Shown piece by piece: positions 1-11,487 of a stretch of 64,000 nt of DNA (position 1 is its first letter; every line of letters begins with the position of its first letter). This stretch comes from Ilex aquifolium (Eukaryota > Streptophyta > Magnoliopsida > Aquifoliales > Aquifoliaceae): the NCBI GenBank assembly GCA_951799425.1, contig OX637403.1, forward strand, positions 23,588,811 through 23,652,810, written 5' to 3'. Below the pieces are notes generated by a model. It worked only from the letters and a program-made list of their open reading frames with translations. It was not told the origin of the DNA and searched no databases. The position numbers were made by a program, and so were the translations under genes.

Positions 1-1516
1 TGATGTTAGAATGTATGGGTTGAAATTTGTAATACAACCTTCTTTGATTGGCATTCAACCCTAAGCATCCCACCCAATGACCCACCCTTTCTCGTTTTAG
101 GGGAGCATTGACAACATCATTCTGTACATTAGGCATACATATTCCCCTGATATCGTGCAGGTCCACTACAAAGGATGATATGCATTTCCAGTTCTAACAG
201 TCACACTAGTATTGTCCGCTCAATTAGGCTCTACAAAGATATGTGTCCGGGACTGTCAGTTCCTATGGTGGTATACCCCAGACCAAGTTTTGACAGGTGG
301 GCTTATGTGCTGGGCTTTAGGCTGTGTAATGAGTTTGAGGGCAAGTCAAAGCCCTCACTGAGCTTGGACTTGGGCTCAAGTTTATGTAGGCCAACTGTTG
401 GGCTTATTGGATTTTGGGTTTATTTTTTGGGCTAGGTAATAGAACTTGTGGGCCAACCCGACCCATGGAGATCCATATAGAGCAAAAGAATAAACACATT
501 TGTAACAACCAAACCTGTAGAAAAAAGTTCAAAATACTTAATGAAGTGTCCAATCTCAATTTAACAAAACTTTGGATGCCAATTATTTGAAATTGGTAAC
601 ATAAAAGATATTAATTTTTTTGTCATTCTACTCTCTGATTCATGTGTTCTGCTACAGCACGAGTAATTATATCTATTTTAACTATTGTCATGGACTGTTT
701 CTCTTAACCACTGCTGCTGAATTTTTTCAGCATGTGGACTTTTAATTTAGCATTTCAGCTGCGTCCCCAGTTAGGTTACTTATTCAAAAATCTTGGAATT
801 TTAAAATTCAATATCAGCTGGACTCCTACTTGCTTCAATTAATTTGCTGTTGCTCATCTACACCAACGTACTTTGTTTCACTAGTGGATTTCATCTGGAC
901 TCTTATCCACTTCATAGCTGTTTTAAACTCTGGACTCTTATACCATAATTTCCAATTAGGAAATATGTCTTTATGTCTAGTTTCTTTGATGCTTTGCTTT
1001 ATTTCTAGTAATGGGCGAGTTATGCATTTCGGTGATTTATTGAAACCTTAATATAAATTAAGGTTTCAATTCTATGCATGCATGCATGAAACTTAGTACC
1101 CGTTCAAGAATCCACATCGGACATAGAGTATTCTTTGCTGGTGGAGATTTCTTGAATTGTCCAATTTCGGATAGTTTGGGAATGCACAAGTCTATATTGT
1201 AGTTAATATCTCTTCGCTTAATTTGTTACATCTCTTGGATATTCTGTGTGGCAGATCCTATTGTTCTCTGTGTACATACTAGACGGATGTAGCAATGACA
1301 CCTAGTCTATGTCGTGTACTTGGAGAACTATGGGGAGATGCTGCCGGATTTCAGTTAGAGATGTACGAAGTGGTAAGAGATGCTTCCTATGATATAGAAT
1401 GTGCATTCCTGAATGGGATAGGACCACCTACCAAAATAGGAAGAAGCTGACGACATAGTTTGCATGATGCTTGGTACATGACATTGATAAATATGTGATT
1501 TTGTAGGCTATCAATT
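1..1516. other. Intergenic stretch, nothing recognised
   Basis: I see no recognisable gene, RNA gene or bounded transposon here. Short open frames lack family features and splice context. A CACTA-like word at 164-168 (CACTACAAAGG) could be a decayed CACTA-transposon terminus, but no matching inverted end was found downstream, so the left end of the following element is left open. Confidence 0.5.
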
Positions 1517-4500
1517 ATGGACAAGAGTTGGATGACAATTAGGCATAGGTTGGATTCAAAATACATTGATGGGGTCAAATATTTTGTCAATTTTGTCATG
1601 GAACGTTCGAGTCGAGATGGAAAAATTCGATGTCCATTTAGGAATTGCATGAATGCAGAATGACATGACGATGAGACTGTGAAAAATCATTTGTACGTGA
1701 AAGGGATCATGACCTCTTACACAACGTGGGTACACCATGGGGAACCCGTCCCTATGAATGTCACTCAATTCTTTGAAGATGATGATGCTGATAGTATCGA
1801 GGATGATATGATTGACAGTGAAGATGATGATCGAGACGAAATATCCAAAATGTTGGAAGATGTTGGTAGGGGAATGTTCATGGATAATGATTTAGGGGGT
1901 GTTCATGCTAAAGAAACATGTGAGGGTGTTGATAGTGAGGAAGTTCAAACTTTTGAAAAATTACTGAAAGATGCTCAACGTGTTTTGTATCCTGGTTGCA
2001 AAAAATATACCCTATTGTCGTTCTTGGTTAAGTTGCTTCATTTGAAGGTATTGAACAAGTGGAGCAATAAGTAATTAACACTAATGTTAGAGCTATTGGC
2101 AGACCTTTACTTGAAGGTCATATTCTTCCAACGTCTGTCTATGATGCTAAAAAATTCTTATGAGCTTTGGGATTGGGATACGTGTCTATTCATGCATGTA
2201 GGTACGATTGTATGCTATTTTGGAAGGAGAATGGAAAATTGGATAAGTGTACAGTAAGTGGGGAGTCAAGATATCAGCTTAATGATGGTAAGGGTAAGAA
2301 GATACCTCATAAGATCTTGAGATACTTTCCATTGAAACCGAGGTTACAGAGATTGTTTATGTCGAGGAAGACGGCTATAGATATGAGGTGGCACCAAGAG
2401 AAGCGAGTAGATGATGAGAATTATTCAAGGCATCCTGGTGATTCTGAAGAATGGAAAGACTTTGATAAGCAATATCTTAATTTCGTTCGGGATGCTCGTA
2501 ATGTTAGGCTTGGATTGACCACTGATGGTTTTAACCCTTTTGGGAACATGAGCAACTCTTACAGTATGTGGCCTCTAATCTTGATGCCTTACAACATGCC
2601 TCATTGAAATGTATGAGCGATCCATTCTTCATGATGTCATTGCTTATTTCAGGACCACAGGCACCCAGGAAGGAGATTGACGTATACTTGTGCCCGTTAA
2701 TTAATGAGTTGAAAGAATTGTGGGAAGGTATTGTAACGTTTGATGCATGTAGCAAACAGACATTTCAAATGCGTGCAGCTATTATGTGGACCATAAATGA
2801 TTTTCCTGCTTATGGTAACCTATCTAGATGGAGTACAAAAGGTTACAAGGCATGCCCCATTTGTAATTTTGATGCATTATCACATCCATTAAGAAGCAAA
2901 ATAGACTACACAGGCCATCGTCGTTTTGCCGCAAGATCACAGCTGGCGACGAAGTAAGTTATTTAATGGTAAGATTGAGAAAAAAGCAAAACCTTGTGAG
3001 TTATCGGGGCAAGAGATTTTAGATCAGCTGGAGTGTCAACCAAATGTGCAATTCGGGAAACACCCAAACAATCGAAAAAGAAAGCGGTCATCTGAGGAAC
3101 TTAATTGGACCAAGAAGAGCATTTTTTTGAGTTACAGTATTGACATGTGCTTAAGATTCGACACAACCTTGATGTCATGCACATAGAGAAGAATATATGT
3201 GATAGTTTGCTTGGCACGTTGTTGAGTATTGATGGTAAGAATAAGGACACATATAAAACTCAACTTGATTTGGAGGACCTAAATATCAGAAAAGATTTGC
3301 ACCTCCAAAAGAATGGGGAGTCATATGTAAAACAAGCTGTGTGGTACACTTTGTCTCTAAAAGAAAGACAAGGGTTCTGTGAATTTTTGAAATCAGTTAA
3401 GTATCCGGATGGATATGCAGCAAATATATCGAAGTCTGTGAGCACGAATGATGGTAAGGTATCAGGCCTGAAAATCCATGATTGTAATTTTCTTCTACAA
3501 CGACTTATTCCACTTGGAATTCGTGGTTACTTGGACAAGGAAATTTGTACCACTTTGTTTGAGCTAGGAATTTTTTTTCAACAACTCTATACAAAGACAT
3601 TGATGGTAAATGACTTGGATGCATTACATGATAACATAATACTTATTCTTTGTAAGTTAGAAAAGATATTTGTACCAGCATTCTTCGATGTTATGGTGCA
3701 TTTAGTAGTTCACTTGCCAAGGGAAGCCAAGATTGTTGGACAAGTGCAGTATCGGTGGATGTACCTAGTGGAAAGGTAATATTTTAAGTTGTTATTAGCT
3801 TCTCATTTGGTTTTGTTATTATCTCCTTCTATGTTTTGTGATTTACAAAAGGTATCTCGGAACTTTAAAAGGATATGTTCGTAATCGAGCTCCTCCAGAA
3901 GGTTCAATTGCGGAGCTTATATTGTCAAAGAATGTCTTACATTTTGCTCGATGTATCTTACTGGTATCGAGACAGTTTTTAATCTCGAGGAATGAAATGC
4001 AGATTGAGTTGAAAATGTGCATGAGTTAGTTGTGTTCACCCAAAATGTTTGTCCTTTTGGGCGAATTACAAGAGCAACTGAGGTCTCTCAACAGGAACGA
4101 GAGATAGCTCATTGGTTTGACCTACATAATAGTCATGATCTGGATTCGTATCTAGAGTATGTGGATGTTAAATATACATATTTGTGAGCATTCTTATTGT
4201 ACTTTTAATTGTTTAAAATTTGTTATATGTCAAATTTATGGTTTTATATGTAGGGAACACAAAAATATATTAGAGTTGACAAGAAATGGTGACATCACTC
4301 GGCGCCACCAAGTAGAATTTCCCAAGTGGTTTGCAAAACCTGTAAGCTATACAAATTTAGATTATAAGCATTATTTGCATTAGTTTGCAAAACCAAAAAT
4401 ACTTTCATATGCATGTGTGTAGATGAATCAGTTACGAGGCGAAGGGTCACGTGAAGCAACTGATGAATTGTAATCACTAGCAAACGGTCCTGATGTGACA

Positions 4501-5305
4501 ATAAAATTGTACTCTTAGGTGATATGCAATGGTGCCCGGTTCCACACTAAAGAACATGACAATCATCGAAAAATCCAAAACAGTGGGGTAGTTGTAGAAG
4601 GAGAACATAATAACAAAACAATTAACTTCTACGGATACTTAAATAAGGTGTGGGAGATGAGTTACATATTTGGCCATAGTATTTTTTTGTTCCAATCCCA
4701 ACTACCACCCATTCGATTACTGGGAGTCAGAACATTCGGGCAGGGCCAACTGGCACAAACAGAAAGAGACAAAGCCCTCACTCTGGCAGCCCGAATGGTT
4801 CAACATTGGTAGTGGGAAAACAGTTTAGACTGATGCTCATTTTACAAGCATTAATGTGAAAAGTAGATGGTATCAAAATGACCCTTTTGTCCTACCTGAT
4901 CATGTGAAACAAATATTTTATGTTAGAGATACAAAATTGGGTAGGGATTGACAAGTTGTGCAACACATACATCATCGAGGAATATGGGATGTTCCTGAGT
5001 TGGAAGATATAGGAGTTAGTGAAAATGAATCGTATGTTCCAAGTGACGCATTCCAACAGGATGAATCAACACAGGTTGCTCCTGTAGTGGTCGAAGATAA
5101 CGAAATAGGTCAACTTTATAGGACTGATCTTGATCCAGAAATCATTCCTCGTGACCAGATTGTCCAGTGGTGAAGCAGAGAAGACAATAATATTAATGAT
5201 TTCATATGTGATGACAATGATGAGGAACAAGTGGAGTATGTCGATTCAAAAGAAGATGATGATGTGCATTCCCATTTTGATTCTGATGAAGAGTCAGATA
5301 TGTAG
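1517..5305 (+). pseudogene. TNP2-type CACTA transposase, pseudogene
   Basis: The frame opens at ATG 1517 (MDKSWMTIRHRLDSKYIDGV), the usual start of the transposase-associated N-terminal domain. This is followed by HLYVKGIMTSYTTWVHHGEP and an acidic stretch. The tnp2 transposase core runs from about 2167 to 4029: LRYFPLKPRLQRLFMSRKTA, NVRLGLTTDGFNPFGNMSNS, WTINDFPAYGNLS, RHNLDVMHIEKNICDSLLGT, then VQYRWMYLVER followed by an intron near 3776-3850 and RNRAPPEGSIAE. A DUF4216-like C-terminal domain follows (SRWYQNDPFVLPDH, about 4860). Defects seen: stops near 1662, 2073 and 2160, frameshifts near 2604, 2930 and 3150, and about 120 bp of extra sequence near 4690-4806. The acidic C-terminus ends at TAG 5303-5305. 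In its intact form it would cut and join transposon ends in the nucleus. Confidence 0.9.
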
Positions 5306-5419
5306 ATGAAGTATTAAGATATTTTCATGGTAATTAATAAATTATGACTTATATAATTGATATACTTGGATATTGTTGATATAATTTATATATTTCTATA
5401 TGTCAAGTGTTTTATATAT

Positions 5420-8400
5420 ATGGGACCAGGTCGCCGAGCCACCACAGCAGCTAGTAAGGTTGCATCCTCTGATGCACCTACTAGGGGTGCATCCTCGAGT
5501 ACACATGTTAGGGCTGTATCATCTGATGTACCTACATCACAACCTGTTGCATGCACTGAGGGTAGTAGTACAGGTTTGATACATACTTTATTTTCTATAC
5601 ATATTTTTCTTAATATGGTGGGCTAACATCTATTATTAATGTTTGCGCAGATTCTAACTCCAAGAAACGAGGTCGATGACCGTCTAGAGGGAAAAATGTT
5701 GAGCGTCTTCATACAGCTCACGACCCGCTTGATGTTTTGATTCCTGATGGAGTCGGCGATCCAGTGGGTGTACATTCTTCGAAGGTGGGGACAGAGATTG
5801 GCTCCCTGGCAAGGACGTTTGCCCCTATTAGAAATGTGCACAAATGGAAGCAAATAACAGAATAGGAGAAGACACCACTCATTGCACGGTTGTTGGTTAG
5901 TGGATATATTTGTTTGGTTTCAACAATATGTTATTTGTGTAGAGTGTTACAACATGTTGTAATTAATTTGTATATTTATATTTTGTTGTATACAAAATTT
6001 ATCATTAAAGAGTACTGTGAAAAAGTTAGTGTTAGGAAGGCCATTGACAAAAAAATTGTTGCGAGGTACATGGACCATCGATACTATATGCATATTCACT
6101 ACAAGGATTTGGTTGAGTCCGGTGTTGACCCAAAGAGCAAGCCATATGGTGATGTGAGTTAGGAGGATTGGGAGTACATAATTGAAACACTTTACAAGGA
6201 TCCAAAATTTCAGATAACTTTTATAAGCTATGCAAATTAATATCCACTTTTTATTCTCAATTGTGTACTAATTATATTCTTTGTATATAGGAAAAATCTA
6301 AGAAAAATGTGAAAAATCGTGTCAAACTGCCATACAATCACTCGATGGGTTCAAAGTCCCTTCAATCTGCCCTATATGAAAGGGTGTTATACTTTAGCAT
6401 TTGCTTCCTAAATTTTAATATATAGGAAATTCGTAAATTTGAATATTGATATTTTAATTAACTGTAACAGAGGGACCCTACGATTGATGAGCCACTTCAC
6501 ATTGTTGATTTTTTTTCACGATTCTCATGTGAACAAGAAGGGTGAGTGGGTTTCTGCTGAGGTAGAGTCAAGATATGTAAGTATTTCAAATTGTAGAAAA
6601 TTATGTTTTTTTTTTAAATAAATTTTTATGATACACTCACTAATTGGGTTTAAATCATAGTTTTAAAACCCGGCCCGGACATCAACCCGGTGAAGGGACC
6701 GGGTCAATGGGTTACTGGTTCAACCGTTTGATCACTGGTCGAACCGGTAATATAATAAAAAATTAAAAAATAATAATAAATAGGCTAAAAAATCACAATA
6801 ATAATAAAAATAACATCAAACATGTAAAGTTAAGTAGATAAAAAACATTAAACATGTATCCAATTTTAATGTATTCAATTTTTAATACAACTTGTAAAGT
6901 TAAGTAGAAAAAAATACCTCTATTGAAGTTCAAGGCACCAAGTCTAAGTTCAACTCTTCGACAATGTATAATCTATGTAATTTGCACTCTTCAAAGTTCA
7001 AAGTTCAAACTCAAACTGTAGTAAGCAAGACACATGAAAACAAAACAAAACACATGAGTATAGCATAAAGACTCAAATAAACAAAACTGAAAATAAATTA
7101 TCCAACCACTACCTAGTTCCACTTGAAAATACAAATATTACCACTACTATCAATTAACTAATCTACAACCCAATTATATATAATGAACAATAAGAATTCC
7201 AAACAAGCCACAAGTTCAATATCACAATTCATAATGCTCTTACCGCAATAAACAATCCACAAGTTCACAATCTTAAAAAAACATATTGACATAAATAGTA
7301 TAAGTCAGGGGCTAAATTAAAACAAAATATAATTCAAGGATTTGATTGACACGTTTAAGGGTCAAATAAATATTAATACTCGTCACTTTCCACCTCTTTA
7401 TTTATTTATTTTTTCTTATATACTTCATTAGTTTTGGCAAAACTAGTCTCATGATTAGTTCTGCCCAAAACCACTGCGAGAATGAAGGCAAACCCCAGTG
7501 ACTCTATATAAGAAAAATATCATAAAATTGACAAAAAAAAAAATAATTTAAAAAGTGGGACTTAACTGTATAGGGTGTGCTAAATGACTCGATGTGCTTG
7601 GGATCCCAAATGGTAGGATGATAGTTAGCTGATCGCCATTGATTTTCATGAACCTCTATGGTTTTCGAATTAATGCATATAACATTGATGGGCCTCCTTT
7701 GCTTGATTCTGATCTATTGCTTTGTTAAAGTGGGCATTCCTCTATGGCAAAGAACTGAATGAGAACAGGAGGGATATGGATGAATAAGTTCCATTGGGAG
7801 TTCTGAAATCTCAGAAATAATAAAGCATCAAAAACTGAAAATCAACCTCAAAAACCTCGATGGTCACTTACTGGAGTCCTGGACTCTGGACTGGATCGCT
7901 GGTGATCGCTGCTACAGTTGATCGCTGCTGCTCGTGGTTAGTCGTTGGTGGTGGAGGCTACTCGTGGTCGGCCGTCTGGTTTGGTTGATTTAGGGCAAAA
8001 CAGAAGGGAAAAATGCCAAATGATAAAAAAATCTCATATTTATACTAAAGAAATTAAACCGGCCGGTTTAATGAACTCGTCCGGTTCTCACGGGTTTTCC
8101 GGTTTTTGACCGGTTCAACGGGTTTATCTCGGGTTCTTTACATAAACGGTCTTTTAATAAACCCGGCCCGATTAGGGGACCGGTTCACCGGGTTGATCTG
8201 CCGGGCCGGGCCGAATTTTAAAACACTGGTCTAAATACATTAAATTGTAGGAGCGGATGAAAGAATTGTCCAGACAGAACTTAGAAGAGGGTGTAGAGCC
8301 ATTGACATAGGATGAAATTGGATGCAAAGTCCTTGGCAGCCGACCTGGATATAAGAAAAGATTTGGACATGGCCCGAAGCCTTTATCCTCTAGTCAGTCA

Positions 8401-8622
8401 TTAAGATCCACTGCTGAGTATCGAGAACAAGCTGATATGATAAAGGAGTTGCAACCAACTGTTGATTCTCTTCAGAAGGAACGTGATGAAACGAAAGTGA
8501 AACTAGAGAAGTTTGAAGACGCGCAGCAACAGATAATGCAACAACTTTTGCAAATGCAACTTCAAATGCAACGTGCTCTGCAGAGCACCTCAACTAATGC
8601 AGACATGCCACCTGAGTCTTAG
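5420..8622 (+). pseudogene. Second CACTA gene (plant transposase Ptta/En-Spm type), pseudogene
   Basis: The presumptive start is ATG 5420 (MGPGRRATTAASKV), a Ser/Thr/Ala-rich leader. Several short exons then give recognisable family blocks: RTFAPIRNVHKWKQITE near 5815, DHRYYMHIHYKDLVESGVDP near 6070, MGSKSLQSALYER near 6345, DPTIDEPLHIVDFF near 6475 and HVNKKGEWVSAEVESRY near 6530. The last exon starts at 8251 after TTGTAG and carries CKVLGSRPGYKKRFGHGPKP. It ends in a Gln-rich coiled coil with stop at 8620-8622. In-frame stops (for example near 5855, 6160 and 8308) mark it as dead. Family members are thought to bind element ends as DNA-binding accessory proteins. The intron 6577-8250 is almost wholly a nested element; without it the intron would be about 93 bp. 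Confidence 0.8.
6656..8228. mobile_element. Non-autonomous hAT-like element with CCGG-rich motif
   Basis: The 1573-bp element is flanked by near-identical 8-bp target duplications, GTTTAAAT (6648-6655) and GTCTAAAT (8229-8236). Its ends are inverted: CATAGTTTTAAAACCCGGCC on the left and CAGTGTTTTAAAATTCGGCC reading in from the right. Both ends hold many copies of an accgg/cccgg motif (for example near 6670-6750 and 8055-8215), while the centre is AT-rich and has no transposase. An 8-bp duplication points to the hAT superfamily. It sits inside an intron of the CACTA second gene, so it is younger than that element. Confidence 0.8.
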
Positions 8623-8647
8623 TTAGTATCTTTGTACTATCGTTTTA

Positions 8648-9030
8648 AGTTCAACACTTAAGAAGTATAAAAACTAAAACTTGGAGCTAAGTGGGTCAAT
8701 CGGCTCGTTTCCACTCCGTTTGCCGTGAAAGCGAACGGAGAGCAACTATTTGGGCATATAGAAACTTGTAGGAAAAGACAGTTTCTCATCCCGAGACCCG
8801 AGTTGAGAGTTTGAAAAAAAACTAGAAAGTTCAACACTTAAGAAGTAGAAAACCTAAAACTTGGAGTTAAGGGTGTCAATCGGCCCGTTTCAACTATGTT
8901 CAACGTGAAAACGGACGAAGAATAACTATTTGGATATATAAATTTGTAGGAAAAGACGACATTTCATTTCGGGACGGGTTGAGAGTTCAAGAAAAAACTA
9001 CAAATTTCAACACTTAAGAATTAGAAAATC
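8648..9030. repeat. Tandem repeat, about 180-bp unit, 2.1 copies
   Basis: Copies begin at 8648 and 8828 with AGTTCAACACTTAAGAAGTA, and at 9004 with the related ATTTCAACACTTAAGAATTA, giving periods of 180 and 176 bp. The third copy is cut short. The repeat starts 26 bp after the stop codon of the CACTA second gene, which fits CACTA subterminal or 3'-untranslated repeats. Confidence 0.75.
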
Positions 9031-10086
9031 TGTATGTTTTTGAAAAATTTGATTGATAATTTATTAATGTATATTTTTCTTTTTTGTAACAGATGAATTC
9101 TGGACTTCTGCATCAAAGTGGCGGACAAATCAACTGTATCAGCTGTATGTTTCTTTTTAATAAACTGTATGTTTCTTTTTTGCTTATTTTTTCCTTTTAT
9201 CAACTGGGTATTTCTAGTTTTGGGCTTTTGATAAAGGTTTGTGAGTTCTTAGTTTTTTAGGGTTTGGGATTCTTGTATTGGGTAATGTTTTGTTTTGTGA
9301 TTATAATGGGATCTCTTAGTGAATTTAATCGTACCCTTTCGATAAATAACCTGAGAGCTCGTGCTGGAAGATGTTGGTTTTGTAATTTTGCTTATGGGTT
9401 TTTCTTATAATTCTATTTTATCAACTGGATATTTCTTCGTATGCAATTGTATTATGTTTTTTGTTGCTTGTGATTCTAGTGATTTTTTGTTAGCAGACAC
9501 CTGTTTTGGAAATGATGATTTAATTGCAGTTGTTGTACACACTGTGTGTCTCATCATCTAGTAGAAATAAGGGGTGAAAGTCTATCTCACATTTGGTGGT
9601 GCATTGTGCATCTTGTTCTTATAAATTATAGTTATAGGTCTTTATGGGGGAACACTTGTTGTGGTTGTTACTGTTTGTTTCATTATGCTATCGTAAGTAT
9701 TGATTGTTTGGGTTTTGCTGGAAATCTGCACTTTGAATAAGTGTTGATTTGTTTGAAATGCTTTGGAAGTAGAAGGAAGGATTGTGGCTGCTATGAAGAA
9801 TCTGAACTGGGAGCATACTTATTTTTGTTTGCTTTTGACCTTTTGAGTTTTGGTTGTTTTGACAGGCGTTTGTGCCTTACTTTGAGTTGGTTTGTTCTGT
9901 TAAGGCGTTTATGCATTTCCTTTGCTTCTTCTAATGTTGCTTTGTTAATAAATAAAATTTACCTTTGTTAAAAAAAAATGATATTGTTCATTTCTCCAAT
10001 GAACAAAATATCCACAACTTAGATTCTTGGGATCTATGACAGTTTCACTTATGTTAATCGTTCATTTTTTGTCTGTGATATTTCAG
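9031..10086. other. T-rich stretch, no gene recognised
   Basis: The sequence is T-rich on the plus strand with several short open frames of low complexity. It ends in an intron-like pyrimidine run and acceptor (ATATTTCAG at 10078-10086) before the OSCP exon, so part of it may be relic intron of that gene. No upstream OSCP exon was found. Confidence 0.4.
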
Positions 10087-10330
10087 GTGCCTTTGTCATT
10101 ATTTGGAGGTTTTGGAAACTATGCCTCTGCTTTGTACATTGTACCAGTAAAAGCTAATGCATTGGAAAAGGTTGAATCCGAGCTTCTTGATCTTATTGAG
10201 GCTTCAAAGAAAAGTATTACATTTTCTCAGTTCACGAAGGATTCGTCAGTACCTGTTGATACTAGAGTAAAGGCTATTAATGAAGTTTGTGATCAACCTA
10301 AATTTTTGGACGTCATAGAAAACTTTTTGG
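10087..10330 (+). pseudogene. OSCP: Isolated exon of mitochondrial ATP synthase OSCP (subunit O/delta)
   Basis: The exon encodes VPLSLFGGFGNYASALYIVP, ANALEKVESELLDLIEASKK and SQFTKDSSVPVDTRVKAINE, and ends in DVIENFLG. This matches the N-terminal helical part of plant OSCP, the stator subunit linking F1 to the peripheral stalk in the mitochondrial inner membrane. It has an acceptor (TTTCAG) in front and a GTATGA donor behind, and the 244-nt frame is open. I found no exon for the transit peptide before it and none for the C-terminal half after it. It therefore looks like a duplicated genomic fragment with intron borders, not a processed copy. Capture by the neighbouring CACTA element is possible but not shown. 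Confidence 0.8.
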
Positions 10331-10401
10331 GTATGATGATTTGCTAGAAGTCACTTTTGGTTATGTATTAAAATATTTTGGGAAACTTGTATGTAGTAGG
10401 C

Positions 10402-11261
10402 CAAGGGTGGCTCAACAACATTTGAGGTCTAAAGCAATGACGGTCAATGATACTTTTATATTTTTTTAATAATAATTTAATTTTTCAATTTAAAATTTAT
10501 TATTTTTACTTTTTGATGAGATTAGAAATTGCTAATTTTTTTTATTTAAATTTAGCTAATATATATTTTTTAATTAATAATATGACTTTTTATCATAAAT
10601 ATTTATAGGAATAAAATTAATTTCTTCATTAATATATTTATGTTCTTTTTATTTGTTTTGTATGTTCTTTATCGAAACTGTGGAATTAAATGATTTACTT
10701 TATTATAAATAAATTCATTGTTATCTTTCTTTTTGATTATTTTACTATCTTTGAATTTTATTTATTTATCTTTGCAACTTTCACCTAAATTTTTGTTATA
10801 TTTTATTTGTTACGAATAATAACTTTATCAAAACATTTTTTTTAATGAAAATGAATGGTTTAATTGGTGTTTTGCGTTCAGATGAGAAAAAAAAAAAAAA
10901 CAACAACAACAACAAGTTTAAGAGAAGTAAAGAATGTGTTTGGTTTGTTTTTTTTTTTTACTAAAGAGATATGTTTATTACACTTCTTTCGATTGGAAAA
11001 AGAGATAGATTTTGTCAGTTTTTTTTTTATTAATCTTTTTTTTCCTTTAATAAATGTGATTATGTGAGGAGGTCTGAACTTTTTGGTCCAAATTTTTAAT
11101 TTTTTTGTTAGTTTACTCTTTGAAAAATTAATTTTTTAGGCAATATTGTATTAAATTTTATTTTTTAACTTACATTATATTATTGATCTTTAAATTGGGG
11201 CCTTCTTCGTATGTGGGGCCTAAAGCCCCGCTTTTATTTTTATACGATAGGGCTGACCCTG
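10402..11261. mobile_element. Possible degenerate hAT-like element, AT-rich
   Basis: Imperfect inverted ends (CAAGGGTGGCTCAAC at 10402; CAGGGTCAGCCCTATC reading in from 11261) bracket a very AT-rich core. Inside both ends lie gaggtctaaagc and ggggcctaaagcccc. The flanking 8-mers (TAGTAGGC, GTTCAGGC) agree at only four positions, so the target duplication is unconvincing. Confidence 0.4.
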
Positions 11262-11487
11262 GTTCAGGCTTGGTTCGTTTTCTAAACTAGCTCGAACTTG
11301 AACAAGTTTTTCGGCCGTTTAGAAAATAAACCCTACAAGTTCGGCTCAAACTCGACAAGCTTGACTTGTTTTTGGCTCGTTCAGGCTCAGCTCGTTTCCT
11401 AAATGAATCAAACTTGAACAATTTTTAAGCTTGAATAAGAAACAAGCATTTCAAGCTCGGCTCGAACTCGTTCGACTAACAACCCTA
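11248..11487. repeat. Short repeat rich in gctcgaac/gaacttg motifs
   Basis: Iterated words such as GCTCGAACTTGAACAAG and AAGCTCGGCTCGAACTCG fill 11280-11475. The ends TAGGGCTG (11248) and CAACCCTA (ending 11487) are roughly inverted. This resembles small plant MITEs, but no clear target duplication is present and the left end overlaps the preceding candidate. Confidence 0.35.

Larger units (their letters stand above)
1517..8622 (+). mobile_element. Decayed CACTA (En/Spm) DNA transposon, coding core
   Basis: Two genes in the order typical of plant CACTA elements are visible: a TNP2-type transposase (1517-5305), then the second CACTA gene with a coiled-coil C-terminus (5420-8622). Both carry stops and frameshifts, so the copy is dead. 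Terminal CACTA repeats and the 3-bp target duplication could not be identified, so the limits given are those of the coding core. A hAT-like element is nested in an intron of the second gene, and a 180-bp tandem repeat follows at 8648-9030, which may be subterminal sequence. Confidence 0.85.

Noticed and set aside
164..180. CACTACAAAGG as the 5' terminus of the CACTA element
   Set aside because: No inverted partner (…GTAGTG) with a 3-bp duplication was found downstream of the coding region, so the boundary was not drawn here.
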